Shown here piece after piece: positions 32,553 through 40,422 of a DNA stretch of 64,000 nt (the first letter of the stretch is position 1; the number at the start of each line of letters is the position of its first letter). The notes beneath the pieces are model-generated. The model worked only from the letters and a program-made list of their open reading frames with translations. It was not told where the DNA came from and did no database searches. Origin of the DNA: Actinomycetota bacterium (lineage in GTDB: Bacteria; Actinomycetota; Actinomycetes; Propionibacteriales; Nocardioidaceae); assembly GCA_009701885.1 (NCBI GenBank), contig WLJH01000001.1:124001-188000 (forward strand). The letters run 5' to 3'. Position numbers and translations under genes: made by a program.

Positions 32553-32571
32553 GCCGGCCGAGGCGGCCGGC
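32553..32571. promoter_or_regulatory. Stem-loop in the tkt-tal intergenic region
   Basis: GCCGGCCG-AGG-CGGCCGGC gives an 8-bp perfect stem with a 3-base loop, 20 bases after the tkt stop on the minus strand. It could be a partial terminator or an mRNA-processing/stability element that sets different tkt and tal levels. Confidence 0.4.
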
Positions 32572-32590
32572 GGTGTCGCCGGGTCCGCGT

Positions 32591-34696
32591 TCAGCGGGCC
32601 GCGTCGATGCTGCTGCGGGCCGCGTCGACCACGGCCTGCGCGGTCATCCCGAACTCGGTGTAGAGGCGCTGGTAGTCGGCCGAAGCGCCGTAGTGGTCGA
32701 TGGACACGATCCGGCCGGCGTCCCCGACGTACTCCCGCCAGCCCTGCTTCACGCCGGCCTCCACGGAGACGCGGGCCTTGACCTGAGGCGGGAGGACCAT
32801 GTCGCGGTAGGCCTGGTCCTGGTCCTCGAACCACTCGACGCACGGCATCGAGACGACCCGGGCGGCCACGCCGGCCTCGGCGAGCACGCGGCGGGCCTCG
32901 ACCGCGATCTGCACCTCGGAGCCGGTGGCGATGAGCACCACCTCGGGCTCGCCGTCGCTGTCGAGCAGGACGTAGCCGCCGCGCTCGACGCCCTCGGCGG
33001 AGCCCCAGCGCTCGCCGTCGACGGTGCCACGCGGGAAGACCGGCACGTTCTGGCGGGTCAGGGCCAGCGCGGCCGGGCGGTCGGTGTGGCGCAGCAGCGT
33101 CGCCCAGGCGACGGCCACCTCGTTGGCGTCCGCGGGGCGGATGACGTCGAGGCCCGGCATCGCGCGCAGCGAGGCGATGTGCTCGACCGGCTGGTGCGTG
33201 GGGCCGTCCTCACCCAGGCCGATGGAGTCGTGGGTCCACACGTAGGTCACCGGCAGCTGCGAGAGCGCGGCGACGCGGACGGCTCCGCGCATGTAGTCGG
33301 AGAAGGTGAGGAAGGTCCCACCGAAGACGCGGGTCAGGCGGTCGGCGGCGATGCCGTTCATGATCGCGCCCATGCCGTGCTCGCGGATGCCGAAGTGCAG
33401 CACGCGTCCCTGGAACGGGTCGGCCTCGTAGCCCTCGGCGCCGTTGTCGGCCGGGAGGAAGGACGGCGCGCCCTTGATGGTGGTGTTGTTGGAGCCGGCG
33501 AGGTCGGCCGAGCCGCCCCACAGCTCGGGCATCACGCCGGCGATGGCGTTGATGACCTGGCCGGAGGCCGAGCGCGTGGCGACGCCCTTGGCGTCGGGCT
33601 CGAAGGTCGGCAGCGCCTCGGCGAGCCCGGCGGGGAGCTCACGGCGCTTGAGCCGGTGCAGGAACTCGGCGCGGTCGGGGTTTGCTGCGGCCCAGGCGGC
33701 GTACGCCTCGTCCCACTGCTTGCCCCATGCCGCGCCGCGCTCGCGCAGGGCACGCGTGTGGGCCAGGACGTCCTCGGGGACCTCGAAGTGCTGCTCGGGG
33801 TCGAAGCCGAGCACCTTCTTGGTGGCCGCGACCTCCTCGGCGCCCAGGGCGCTGCCGTGGGCGGCCTCGGTGCCCTGAGCGTTGGGGGCGGGCCAGGCGA
33901 TGATCGTGTCGAGGACGACGAGCGAGGGCTTGTCGGTGACCTCGGCGGCGGCGCGCACGGCGTCGTAGAGCGCGTGCACGTCCTCCTTGTACGTCGTGCC
34001 GCCCTGGGTCCAGTCGACAACCTGCACGTGCCAGCCGTAGGCCTCGTAGCGGGCGGCGACGTCCTCGGTGAAGGCGACGTCGGTGTCGCCCTCGATGGAG
34101 ATCCGGTTGCGGTCGTAGACCACGGTCAGGTTGCCGAGCTGCTGGGTGCCGGCGATCGAGGACGCCTCACCGCTGACGCCCTCCTGGAGGTCGCCGTCGG
34201 AGCACAGGACGTAGACCTGGTGGTCGAAGAGGCTCTCGCCAGCGGGCGCCTCGGGGTCGAGCAGCCCGTGCACGCGGCGGGCGGACATCGCCATGCCGAC
34301 CGCGTTGGCGACACCCTGGCCCAGGGGACCGGTGGTGACCTCGACGCCTGCGGTGTGGCCCAGCTCGGGGTGACCGGGGGTCTTCGAGCCCCACGTGCGC
34401 AGGGCCTGCAGGTCGGAGAGCTCGAGGCCGAAGCCGCCGAGGAAGAGCTGCGTGTAGAGCGTGATGCTCGAGTGGCCGCAGCTGAGCACGAAGCGGTCGC
34501 GGGCGATCCACTCCGGGTCGGCCGGGTCGTGCCGCATGACCTTCTGGAACAGCAGGTACGCCGCCGGCGCCAGGCTCATGGCCGTGCCGGGGTGACCGTT
34601 CCCCACCTTCTGCACGGCGTCCATCGCCAGCACGCGGGCAGTGTCCACTGCCCGGTCGTCGACGTCGGTCCAGTCCAGCTGCGGGCTGAGGGTCAC
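32591..34696 (-). CDS. tkt: Transketolase
   Basis: The 701-residue thiamine diphosphate enzyme of the non-oxidative pentose phosphate pathway. GNGHPGTAMSLAP near the N-terminus, the cofactor motif CSDGDLQEGVSGEA, and the pyrimidine domain with VWTHDSIGLGEDGPTHQP are all present. The GTG at 34694-34696 has AAGGAA 5-7 bases upstream and was preferred to a start about 30 codons earlier that lacks support. It is the first gene of the leftward operon and divergent from ctaB. Confidence 0.95.
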   Translation of the reverse strand: MTLSPQLDWTDVDDRAVDTARVLAMDAVQKVGNGHPGTAMSLAPAAYLLFQKVMRHDPADPEWIARDRFVLSCGHSSITLYTQLFLGGFGLELSDLQALRTWGSKTPGHPELGHTAGVEVTTGPLGQGVANAVGMAMSARRVHGLLDPEAPAGESLFDHQVYVLCSDGDLQEGVSGEASSIAGTQQLGNLTVVYDRNRISIEGDTDVAFTEDVAARYEAYGWHVQVVDWTQGGTTYKEDVHALYDAVRAAAEVTDKPSLVVLDTIIAWPAPNAQGTEAAHGSALGAEEVAATKKVLGFDPEQHFEVPEDVLAHTRALRERGAAWGKQWDEAYAAWAAANPDRAEFLHRLKRRELPAGLAEALPTFEPDAKGVATRSASGQVINAIAGVMPELWGGSADLAGSNNTTIKGAPSFLPADNGAEGYEADPFQGRVLHFGIREHGMGAIMNGIAADRLTRVFGGTFLTFSDYMRGAVRVAALSQLPVTYVWTHDSIGLGEDGPTHQPVEHIASLRAMPGLDVIRPADANEVAVAWATLLRHTDRPAALALTRQNVPVFPRGTVDGERWGSAEGVERGGYVLLDSDGEPEVVLIATGSEVQIAVEARRVLAEAGVAARVVSMPCVEWFEDQDQAYRDMVLPPQVKARVSVEAGVKQGWREYVGDAGRIVSIDHYGASADYQRLYTEFGMTAQAVVDAARSSIDAAR

Positions 34697-34746
34697 GTGG
34701 TTCCTTCCAGGGGGCGGGGGAGCCTGGTCGCAGGCGGCCACGAGCC

Positions 34747-34770
34747 TACTCGTGCCGGGCAGTAGACTTC
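34747..34770. promoter_or_regulatory. Divergent putative -10 boxes between tkt and ctaB
   Basis: On the minus strand TAGGCT at about 34747-34752 faces tkt; on the plus strand TAGACT at about 34765-34770 faces ctaB. Both give leaders of roughly 45-55 bases. No convincing -35 elements were found. Confidence 0.35.
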
Positions 34771-34828
34771 GAGGCGCACCCGCACGTCTCACCCGACTGC
34801 ACCCCTAACCCATCCAGAGGGGCTCTCC

Positions 34829-35785
34829 GTGACCCACGTCGGCCAGCCGGCCGCTGCCTCGCAGTGGCACGAGCCGACCCCTGACGACGGGGGCGCCACG
34901 TGGCGCGACGTCGTCGCGGCGTACGTCGGGCTGACCAAGCCCCGGGTGATCGAGCTGCTCCTGCTCACCACCGTGCCGGTCATGTTCTTCGCCGCCCGCG
35001 GGGTGCCTCCGTTGGGACTCGTGGTGGCGACCGTCGTCGGTGGCACCTTCTCCGCGGGCTCCGCCTCGGTCTTCAACTGCGTCTACGACCGCGACATCGA
35101 CGAGCAGATGCGGCGCACCCGGCGACGGGCCCTCCCGCGGCACATCGTCAGTCCCCGAGCGGCCCTGGTCTTCGGCTCGGTGCTCGGCGTGCTGTCGGTG
35201 GTCGTGCTCGCCGTGTGGGTGAACACGCTGTCGGCGGTGCTGGCTGTGGCGGCCGAGGCGTTCTACGTCTTCGTCTACACGATGGTGCTCAAGCGCCGCA
35301 CGACGCAGAACATCGTGTGGGGCGGCCTCGCCGGGTGCTTCCCGGCCCTCATCGGCTGGACCGCGGTCACCGGCGAGCTCGCCTGGACCCCGGTCGTCCT
35401 CTTCGCCGTGGTCTTCTTCTGGACCCCGCCGCACACGTGGGCGCTCGCGCTGCGCTACCGCGAGGACTACGCCAACGTCGACGTGCCCATGCTCCCGGTG
35501 GTGGCCTCGGCCCATGCCGTCGCCCGGCAGGTCGTGGCCTACTCGTGGGTCATGGTCGCCACCTCGCTGCTGCTGTGGCCGGTCGCCGGCACGGGCCCGG
35601 TCTACCCGGTGGCCGCCGTGCTGCTCGGTGCGGTCTTCCTCGTCGAGGCCCACCGGCTGCTCGGTCGGGCGCGGGGGAGCGAGGAGCTGTCGGTGATCAA
35701 CCCGATGCGTCTCTTCCACGCCTCGAACCTCTACCTCAGCCTGCTCTTCGTCGCCGTCGCGCTCGACCCACTGCTGCTCAGCTGA
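34829..35785 (+). CDS. ctaB: Protoheme IX farnesyltransferase (heme O synthase)
   Basis: A 318-residue UbiA-type membrane prenyltransferase that farnesylates heme B to heme O for aa3-type cytochrome oxidase. The first aspartate-rich motif [15 protein letters not shown] and the second, [15 protein letters not shown], are visible among about nine membrane helices. GTG start. The expected partner ctaA is about 11 kb away, beyond a block of glycan genes. Confidence 0.95.
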   Translation: MTHVGQPAAASQWHEPTPDDGGATWRDVVAAYVGLTKPRVIELLLLTTVPVMFFAARGVPPLGLVVATVVGGTFSAGSASVFNCVYDRDIDEQMRRTRRRALPRHIVSPRAALVFGSVLGVLSVVVLAVWVNTLSAVLAVAAEAFYVFVYTMVLKRRTTQNIVWGGLAGCFPALIGWTAVTGELAWTPVVLFAVVFFWTPPHTWALALRYREDYANVDVPMLPVVASAHAVARQVVAYSWVMVATSLLLWPVAGTGPVYPVAAVLLGAVFLVEAHRLLGRARGSEELSVINPMRLFHASNLYLSLLFVAVALDPLLLS

Positions 35786-35942
35786 TCTGCTCCGAGGGCG
35801 ACTGGTCCAGACCAGTGACGCTGAGGCGGTTCGTAGACGACGCCTGGTCGGATGGGTCCAGGCGTGCGTGAGATGGGCGACGAACTCTTCACTCTCTCGA
35901 AGGTGTGCCTCACGCCCGAGGGGGTAGTCCTCCTTGCGACAG

Positions 35943-35991
35943 GACGACCGATCGTCGCCGACGCAGTACCGGACGGACCAACGGGTCCGTC
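35943..35991 (+). promoter_or_regulatory. Two stem-loops in the leader of the glycan operon
   Basis: GACGA-CCGA-TCGTC (35943-35956) and GACGGACC-AACG-GGTCCGTC (35972-35991, 8-bp perfect stem) lie in the 229-bp region before the first glycosyltransferase gene. The second is 23 bases before the ATG. They may be a ctaB terminator or leader regulation of the glycan cluster. The rest of 35786-36014 shows nothing else I can support. Confidence 0.4.
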
Positions 35992-36014
35992 TTCCATGGG
36001 GGGTCTTGAAAGGC

Positions 36015-36887
36015 ATGCACCACCAGTCACACGAGCGCGCCGCCGCTCAGCACGCCCAGCGCCCGGACCGCCCGCGCATCAGCGTGGTCGTCCCGACGCT
36101 CAACGAAGCACGCAACCTCGAGGTCGTGCTGCCGGAGCTCCTCCAGGCGGTGCCGGACCTCCACGAGGTGATCGTCGTCGACGGCGGCTCGTCGGACGAC
36201 ACCCTGGAGACGGCGCGCCGACTCCTCCCGGACGCGGTGACGTGCACGCAGGTGCGCCGCGGCAAGGGCAACGCCCTGGCCACCGGTTTCGCCCGCGTCA
36301 CCGGCGACGTCGTCGTCATGTTCGACGCCGACGGCAGCGCCGACCCGGCCGAGATCCCGGCCTTCGTCGCTGCGCTCACGGCGGGTGCGGACTTCGCCAA
36401 GGGCAGCCGCTTCACCGAGGGCGGCGGCAGTGCCGACATCACCGCGGTCCGCCGAGCCGGCAACGAGTTCCTCAACACGGTGATGAACCGTGGCTTCGGG
36501 ACCCGGTTCAGCGACCTCTGCTACGGCTACAACGCCTTCTGGGCCGACCAGCTCCCGGTGCTCGACCTGCCGGAGCACGAGCGGCCGGGTCCCGCGGACG
36601 GGACGATGCTGTGGGGTGACGGCTTCGAGATCGAGACCGTCATCAACTGCCGCTTCGCCGCCGCCGGGGTGCGGATCACCGAGGTGCCGAGCGTCGAGCG
36701 GCTGCGGATCTTCGGCAGCAGCAACCTGCATGCGGTCAAGGACGGGATGCGGGTGCTGCGCACGATCCGCACCGAGCGGGCGCGCGCGCGTCGCTCCGGG
36801 CACCTGGACCGCCTGAGCCGCACGGTCCTGTCTGGTCAGGCCGTCCGCCGCAGCGGCTCCGACGACCTGTCCCGACTCGCCTCGTGA
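36015..36887 (+). CDS. Family 2 glycosyltransferase, DPM/DPG synthase-like
   Basis: A 290-residue GT-A enzyme without membrane segments. Motifs are ISVVVPTLNEARNLE, EVIVVDGGSSDDTLE, the metal-binding MFDADGSADP and a C-terminal GDGFEIETVINCR. It looks like dolichyl/polyprenyl-phosphate sugar transferases that charge lipid carriers, but the nucleotide sugar is unknown. The ATG follows GAAAGG. It is the first gene of the glycan cluster, and the next gene overlaps its stop by 4 bases. Confidence 0.85.
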   Translation: MHHQSHERAAAQHAQRPDRPRISVVVPTLNEARNLEVVLPELLQAVPDLHEVIVVDGGSSDDTLETARRLLPDAVTCTQVRRGKGNALATGFARVTGDVVVMFDADGSADPAEIPAFVAALTAGADFAKGSRFTEGGGSADITAVRRAGNEFLNTVMNRGFGTRFSDLCYGYNAFWADQLPVLDLPEHERPGPADGTMLWGDGFEIETVINCRFAAAGVRITEVPSVERLRIFGSSNLHAVKDGMRVLRTIRTERARARRSGHLDRLSRTVLSGQAVRRSGSDDLSRLAS

Positions 36888-38083
36888 GCGCCCCGACCCG
36901 GGCACGCGGGTCGGGCCGGACACCATCCACCCCCGAGGGCAGTGCCCCCGGCCGGGTGACGATGGTGACCGCCCGCTGCCAGCCCGAGATCGGCGGCATC
37001 GAGTCGCACGTCGCCGAGGTGGCCGCCCGCCTGGCCCGGCGCGGCTGGGACCTCGAGGTCCTCACCACCGACCGCTCCGGCGAGCTCGCGCGCACCGAGC
37101 GCGTCGCGGGCTACGTCGTACGACGCTTCCGCGCGTTCCCCGCCCGGCGTGACTGGTACCTCGCACCCGGGATCTTTTGGTCCCTGCTGCGGCACCGGCG
37201 CGAGCTCGTGCACGTGCAGGGCGTCCACACGCTGGTGCCCGTCGTCGCGATGCTCGCCTGCCTGCTGCGCCGCACGCCGTTCGTCCTGACTTTCCACACC
37301 GGTGGCTCCTCGAGCAGCTTCCGGCACCGGGCCCGCGGCACCCAGTTCCGGCTCCTCGCGCCGTTGCTGCGGCGCGCACGGGTCCTGGTGGGGGTCTCGG
37401 ACCACGAGCGCGTGCTCTTCGACGAGGTCCTGGGCGAGCCCGGCCGCGTGCGGCTGGTCCGCAACGGCGGCACCCTCCCCGTGGTGGCGGTCCCGGACAG
37501 CGACGCGGGCGACGCGCAGGAGCCGGTGCTCGTGAGCATCGGCCGGCTGGAGCGGTACAAGGGCCACCACCGGGTCATCGAGGCGCTGCCGCACCTGTTG
37601 CCGCACCACCCGGACGTCCGGGTCGAGGTCCTGGGCAGCGGACCCTACGAGCAGGACCTGCTCGCGCTGGCCGAGCAGCTGGGCGTCGCGGACCGCGTCG
37701 CGATCCACTTCGTGCCCCCGCCCGACCGAGCCGCCATGGCGCGTCGTCTCGCCCGGGCCTCGGTGGTCTGCCTGATCAGCGACTACGAGGCGCACCCGGT
37801 GGCGGTCATGGAGGCCCTGAGCCTGGGCCGACCCGTGGTGGTCGCCCGCACCTCCGGCCTCACCGAGCTGGTCGAGCGTGGTTGGGCCGTCGGCGTCGAG
37901 GCGGATGCCGCCCCGCGGGTCGTCGCCGAGGCGCTGCTCGCCCAGCTCGAGGACCCGGTGGGTCCCGACCCCTCCGAGCTCCCCACCTGGGAGACGTGCG
38001 TGGACGGTCTGGAGGAGGTCTACGCCGAGACACTGCCGTCGCCGCGCGCGCGGGCGGTCCTGGACGTCCGGGAACCGGCGTGA
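36884..38083 (+). CDS. Family 4 glycosyltransferase
   Basis: A 399-residue GT-B enzyme. PEIGGIESHVAEVAARLARRGWD is the typical N-terminal GT4 glycine-rich segment, LVSIGRLERYKGHHRVIEALP begins the second Rossmann domain, and YEAHPVAVMEALSLGRPVV is the EX7E-type nucleotide-sugar motif. It likely adds one sugar to a lipid-linked intermediate at the inner face of the membrane. Both its ends overlap neighbours by 4 bases (GTGA), a pattern of translational coupling through the first half of this cluster. Confidence 0.87.
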   Translation: MSAPTRARGSGRTPSTPEGSAPGRVTMVTARCQPEIGGIESHVAEVAARLARRGWDLEVLTTDRSGELARTERVAGYVVRRFRAFPARRDWYLAPGIFWSLLRHRRELVHVQGVHTLVPVVAMLACLLRRTPFVLTFHTGGSSSSFRHRARGTQFRLLAPLLRRARVLVGVSDHERVLFDEVLGEPGRVRLVRNGGTLPVVAVPDSDAGDAQEPVLVSIGRLERYKGHHRVIEALPHLLPHHPDVRVEVLGSGPYEQDLLALAEQLGVADRVAIHFVPPPDRAAMARRLARASVVCLISDYEAHPVAVMEALSLGRPVVVARTSGLTELVERGWAVGVEADAAPRVVAEALLAQLEDPVGPDPSELPTWETCVDGLEEVYAETLPSPRARAVLDVREPA

Positions 38084-40422
38084 CGTCCTCCGCGGTGGAG
38101 CCGGCCGACCGGCCGGCCCACCCCCCGGCTGACCCGACGCCCGACAGCACCGACACCGGGCACACCGATCACCGGCTCGCCACGAGCTGCCTGGTGGCGG
38201 CCCTGGCCCTGGTCGGCCACGCCACGGCGTACGCCCTCGGGTGGGCGGGGTGGACCGGCCCCGCCCTGGTCCTCTGGTACGCCGCGCTCGTGGCGCTGGT
38301 GGTGCCGTTCGCGCTGCTGCTGACCTCGGCCGGCACGAGCCCGCGCGACCGCCTCCTCGGCTCCGCGGCGTACGGCGTGGCGCTGCACCTGTCCTTCCTG
38401 CTCACGAGCCCGGTCCTCTCGACCCGCTTCGACGAGACCCTGCACGTGACGACGCTGCTGCAGCTGCTCGACGGCAGCATCTTCGGCGAGCACAGCATGC
38501 TCCCCGTGAGCCCGCACTACCCGGGCCTGGAGCTGGTGGCCGTGGCGATCGTGTGGCTGACCGGCGTCCCGCCCGTCGTCGCCCAGCTGGCGACCGTGCT
38601 GCTGGCCCGGGTCGTGCTCGTGCTGGCGCTTTTCGCCCTCGGGACCCGACTGGGCCGCTCGACCCGCGTCGGCGCGGTCGTGGTGCTCCTCTACTCCGGC
38701 AGCACCCACTTCTACTTCTTCAACGCCATGTTCAGCTACCAGACGGTGGCCGTGGCGATGCTGGTCGCGACGGTCGTGCTGCTCCTGCAGGCCTCCGACA
38801 CCACCGGTCGGCGCACCTGGCTGCTGCTCGGGGCGGCCCAGGCCACGCTGGCCGCCCTGACGGTCACCCACCACCTCACCAGCTGGTTGACCCTGGCCGC
38901 CCTGTGGGGGGTGGCCGGGCTGCTCGCCCTGGGACGGGAGCGCCGCCGCGCCCGCCTGGTGCTGTGGACCGCCGAGGCCGGCACCGCGGTCGCCGCCCTC
39001 TGGACGACCGTCGTGGCCCCGCTGCTGGTGCGCTACCTCGGGCCGCTGGCCGACACCGCCGGCTCCGAGCTGGCCCGCCTGGTCACCCTCGACACCACGG
39101 GTTCGCGGGCCGTGCTGGAGTCCGGGGGCAACGCGACCCCACTGTGGCAGGTCGCGGTGATGGCCGCCTCGATCCTGCTGTGGTGCGCCCTCCTGGCGCC
39201 GGCCCTGCTGGCGACCGTGCGCGGCCGCACGGTCGTGCGCTCGCGCGCCCACCTCGTGCTGGCCGGACTCGCGGCGGCGTACCCCCTGCTGCACCTGGTG
39301 CGCTTCTTCCCGACCGCCGCCGAGGTGGCCGACCGGGCCTCCAGCTTCGTGACGATGGCCGCTGCCCTGGTGGTGGCCGTCTGGCTGGTGCCGCGGCTGG
39401 ACCGGGGGCGACGGCTCGTCGCGCCGGGGGCGGTGCTCCTGGTGCTGGGCGGCGTGCTGCTCGGCGGCGGCCAGGACTGGCAGCGCGTGCCGGGGCCCTA
39501 CCTGCCCGGCGCGGAGCAGCGCTCGGTCGACGCCACGACGGTCGCCTTCGGCCGGTGGGCCGGCCGCTACCTGCCCGAGGGCTCGCGGATCGCCTCGGAC
39601 GTGACGATCAACCGGGTCCTGCCCAACTTCGCCCCGGTCGAGCCCGTCACCTCCCAGACCGGGTCGGACAACCTGACCCCGGTGTTCCTGGCGGAGTCCG
39701 TCGACGACGCGGTCGTCGAGGCCCTGCAGGACAACCAGGTCGACTTCGTCGTGGTCGACACGCGCACCATCGGCGAGACCGCGCTGTCGAGCAGCTACTA
39801 CGAGGCCGGGTCGGCGTTCGGCGAGGGTGCGGTCACCCCGACCCGCCAGATGCTCCTGAAGTTCGACGGTGTCCCTGGCTTCGAACGGGTCCTCGACGGC
39901 GACATCGTCGTGTGGGACGTGCGCTCCCTGCGTGGCGAGGCCACGGACTTCACCGAGCGCCCCGACCCCGGGATGCCGGGCACCTGGCACCCTTGGCAGG
40001 TCGTGCTCTCCGCGGCCGCCGCGCTGCTGCTCCTGCTGCGGCGCCGACACCTGGTGGCCCCCGTGCGCGACGCCGCCGGCAGCCGCATGTGGGTCTGGGC
40101 CCTCACGCTGCCCGCCCTGATGGTCACCGGCGCCCTCGCGGTGGGCTTGGACGTCCTGCCCCGCGCGGGTGCGACGCTGCTGGTCTGCCTGGTGGTGGCC
40201 GCGCTCGTCGTCGTCCCCGACCACCGCGACCCGGACCGGGGACGCGCCGGGGCCGTCACGGTCGCGCTCCGCGCGGCGACCGCCGCGCTGGTGGCGCTGG
40301 CCGTCGTCGTGGCCGTCCGCTCGGCCTGGGACGCCCTGGTGGTCGAGGAGCTCCCGTCACCGCCGAGCGTGCTGACCGAGCCGCTCGGCGAGGTGGGCAC
40401 GAGCAACGGGGGCCTCCCGTGA
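38080..40422 (+). CDS. Large multi-span membrane protein, GT-C-like
   Basis: A 780-residue integral membrane protein. After a Pro/Asp-rich cytoplasmic N-terminus (about 35 residues) there are roughly 12 hydrophobic spans. The first extracytoplasmic loop has RFDETLHV, where acidic residues resemble the catalytic position of GT-C polyprenyl-phosphate sugar transferases, and SGSTHFYFFNAMFSYQ and THHLTSW follow. A soluble extracytoplasmic region of about 170 residues (WQRVPGPYLPGAEQ to EATDFTERPD) precedes the last helices. I cannot name the family; a sugar transferase acting on a lipid-linked donor from the upstream GT2 is a reasonable inference. Confidence 0.75.
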   Translation: MTSSAVEPADRPAHPPADPTPDSTDTGHTDHRLATSCLVAALALVGHATAYALGWAGWTGPALVLWYAALVALVVPFALLLTSAGTSPRDRLLGSAAYGVALHLSFLLTSPVLSTRFDETLHVTTLLQLLDGSIFGEHSMLPVSPHYPGLELVAVAIVWLTGVPPVVAQLATVLLARVVLVLALFALGTRLGRSTRVGAVVVLLYSGSTHFYFFNAMFSYQTVAVAMLVATVVLLLQASDTTGRRTWLLLGAAQATLAALTVTHHLTSWLTLAALWGVAGLLALGRERRRARLVLWTAEAGTAVAALWTTVVAPLLVRYLGPLADTAGSELARLVTLDTTGSRAVLESGGNATPLWQVAVMAASILLWCALLAPALLATVRGRTVVRSRAHLVLAGLAAAYPLLHLVRFFPTAAEVADRASSFVTMAAALVVAVWLVPRLDRGRRLVAPGAVLLVLGGVLLGGGQDWQRVPGPYLPGAEQRSVDATTVAFGRWAGRYLPEGSRIASDVTINRVLPNFAPVEPVTSQTGSDNLTPVFLAESVDDAVVEALQDNQVDFVVVDTRTIGETALSSSYYEAGSAFGEGAVTPTRQMLLKFDGVPGFERVLDGDIVVWDVRSLRGEATDFTERPDPGMPGTWHPWQVVLSAAAALLLLLRRRHLVAPVRDAAGSRMWVWALTLPALMVTGALAVGLDVLPRAGATLLVCLVVAALVVVPDHRDPDRGRAGAVTVALRAATAALVALAVVVAVRSAWDALVVEELPSPPSVLTEPLGEVGTSNGGLP

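Noticed and set aside
35852..36619. A plus-frame reading through the glycan operon leader
   Set aside because: Codon third positions do not show the strong G/C bias of real genes here in the leader part, and the rest is an out-of-frame shadow of the GT2 gene.
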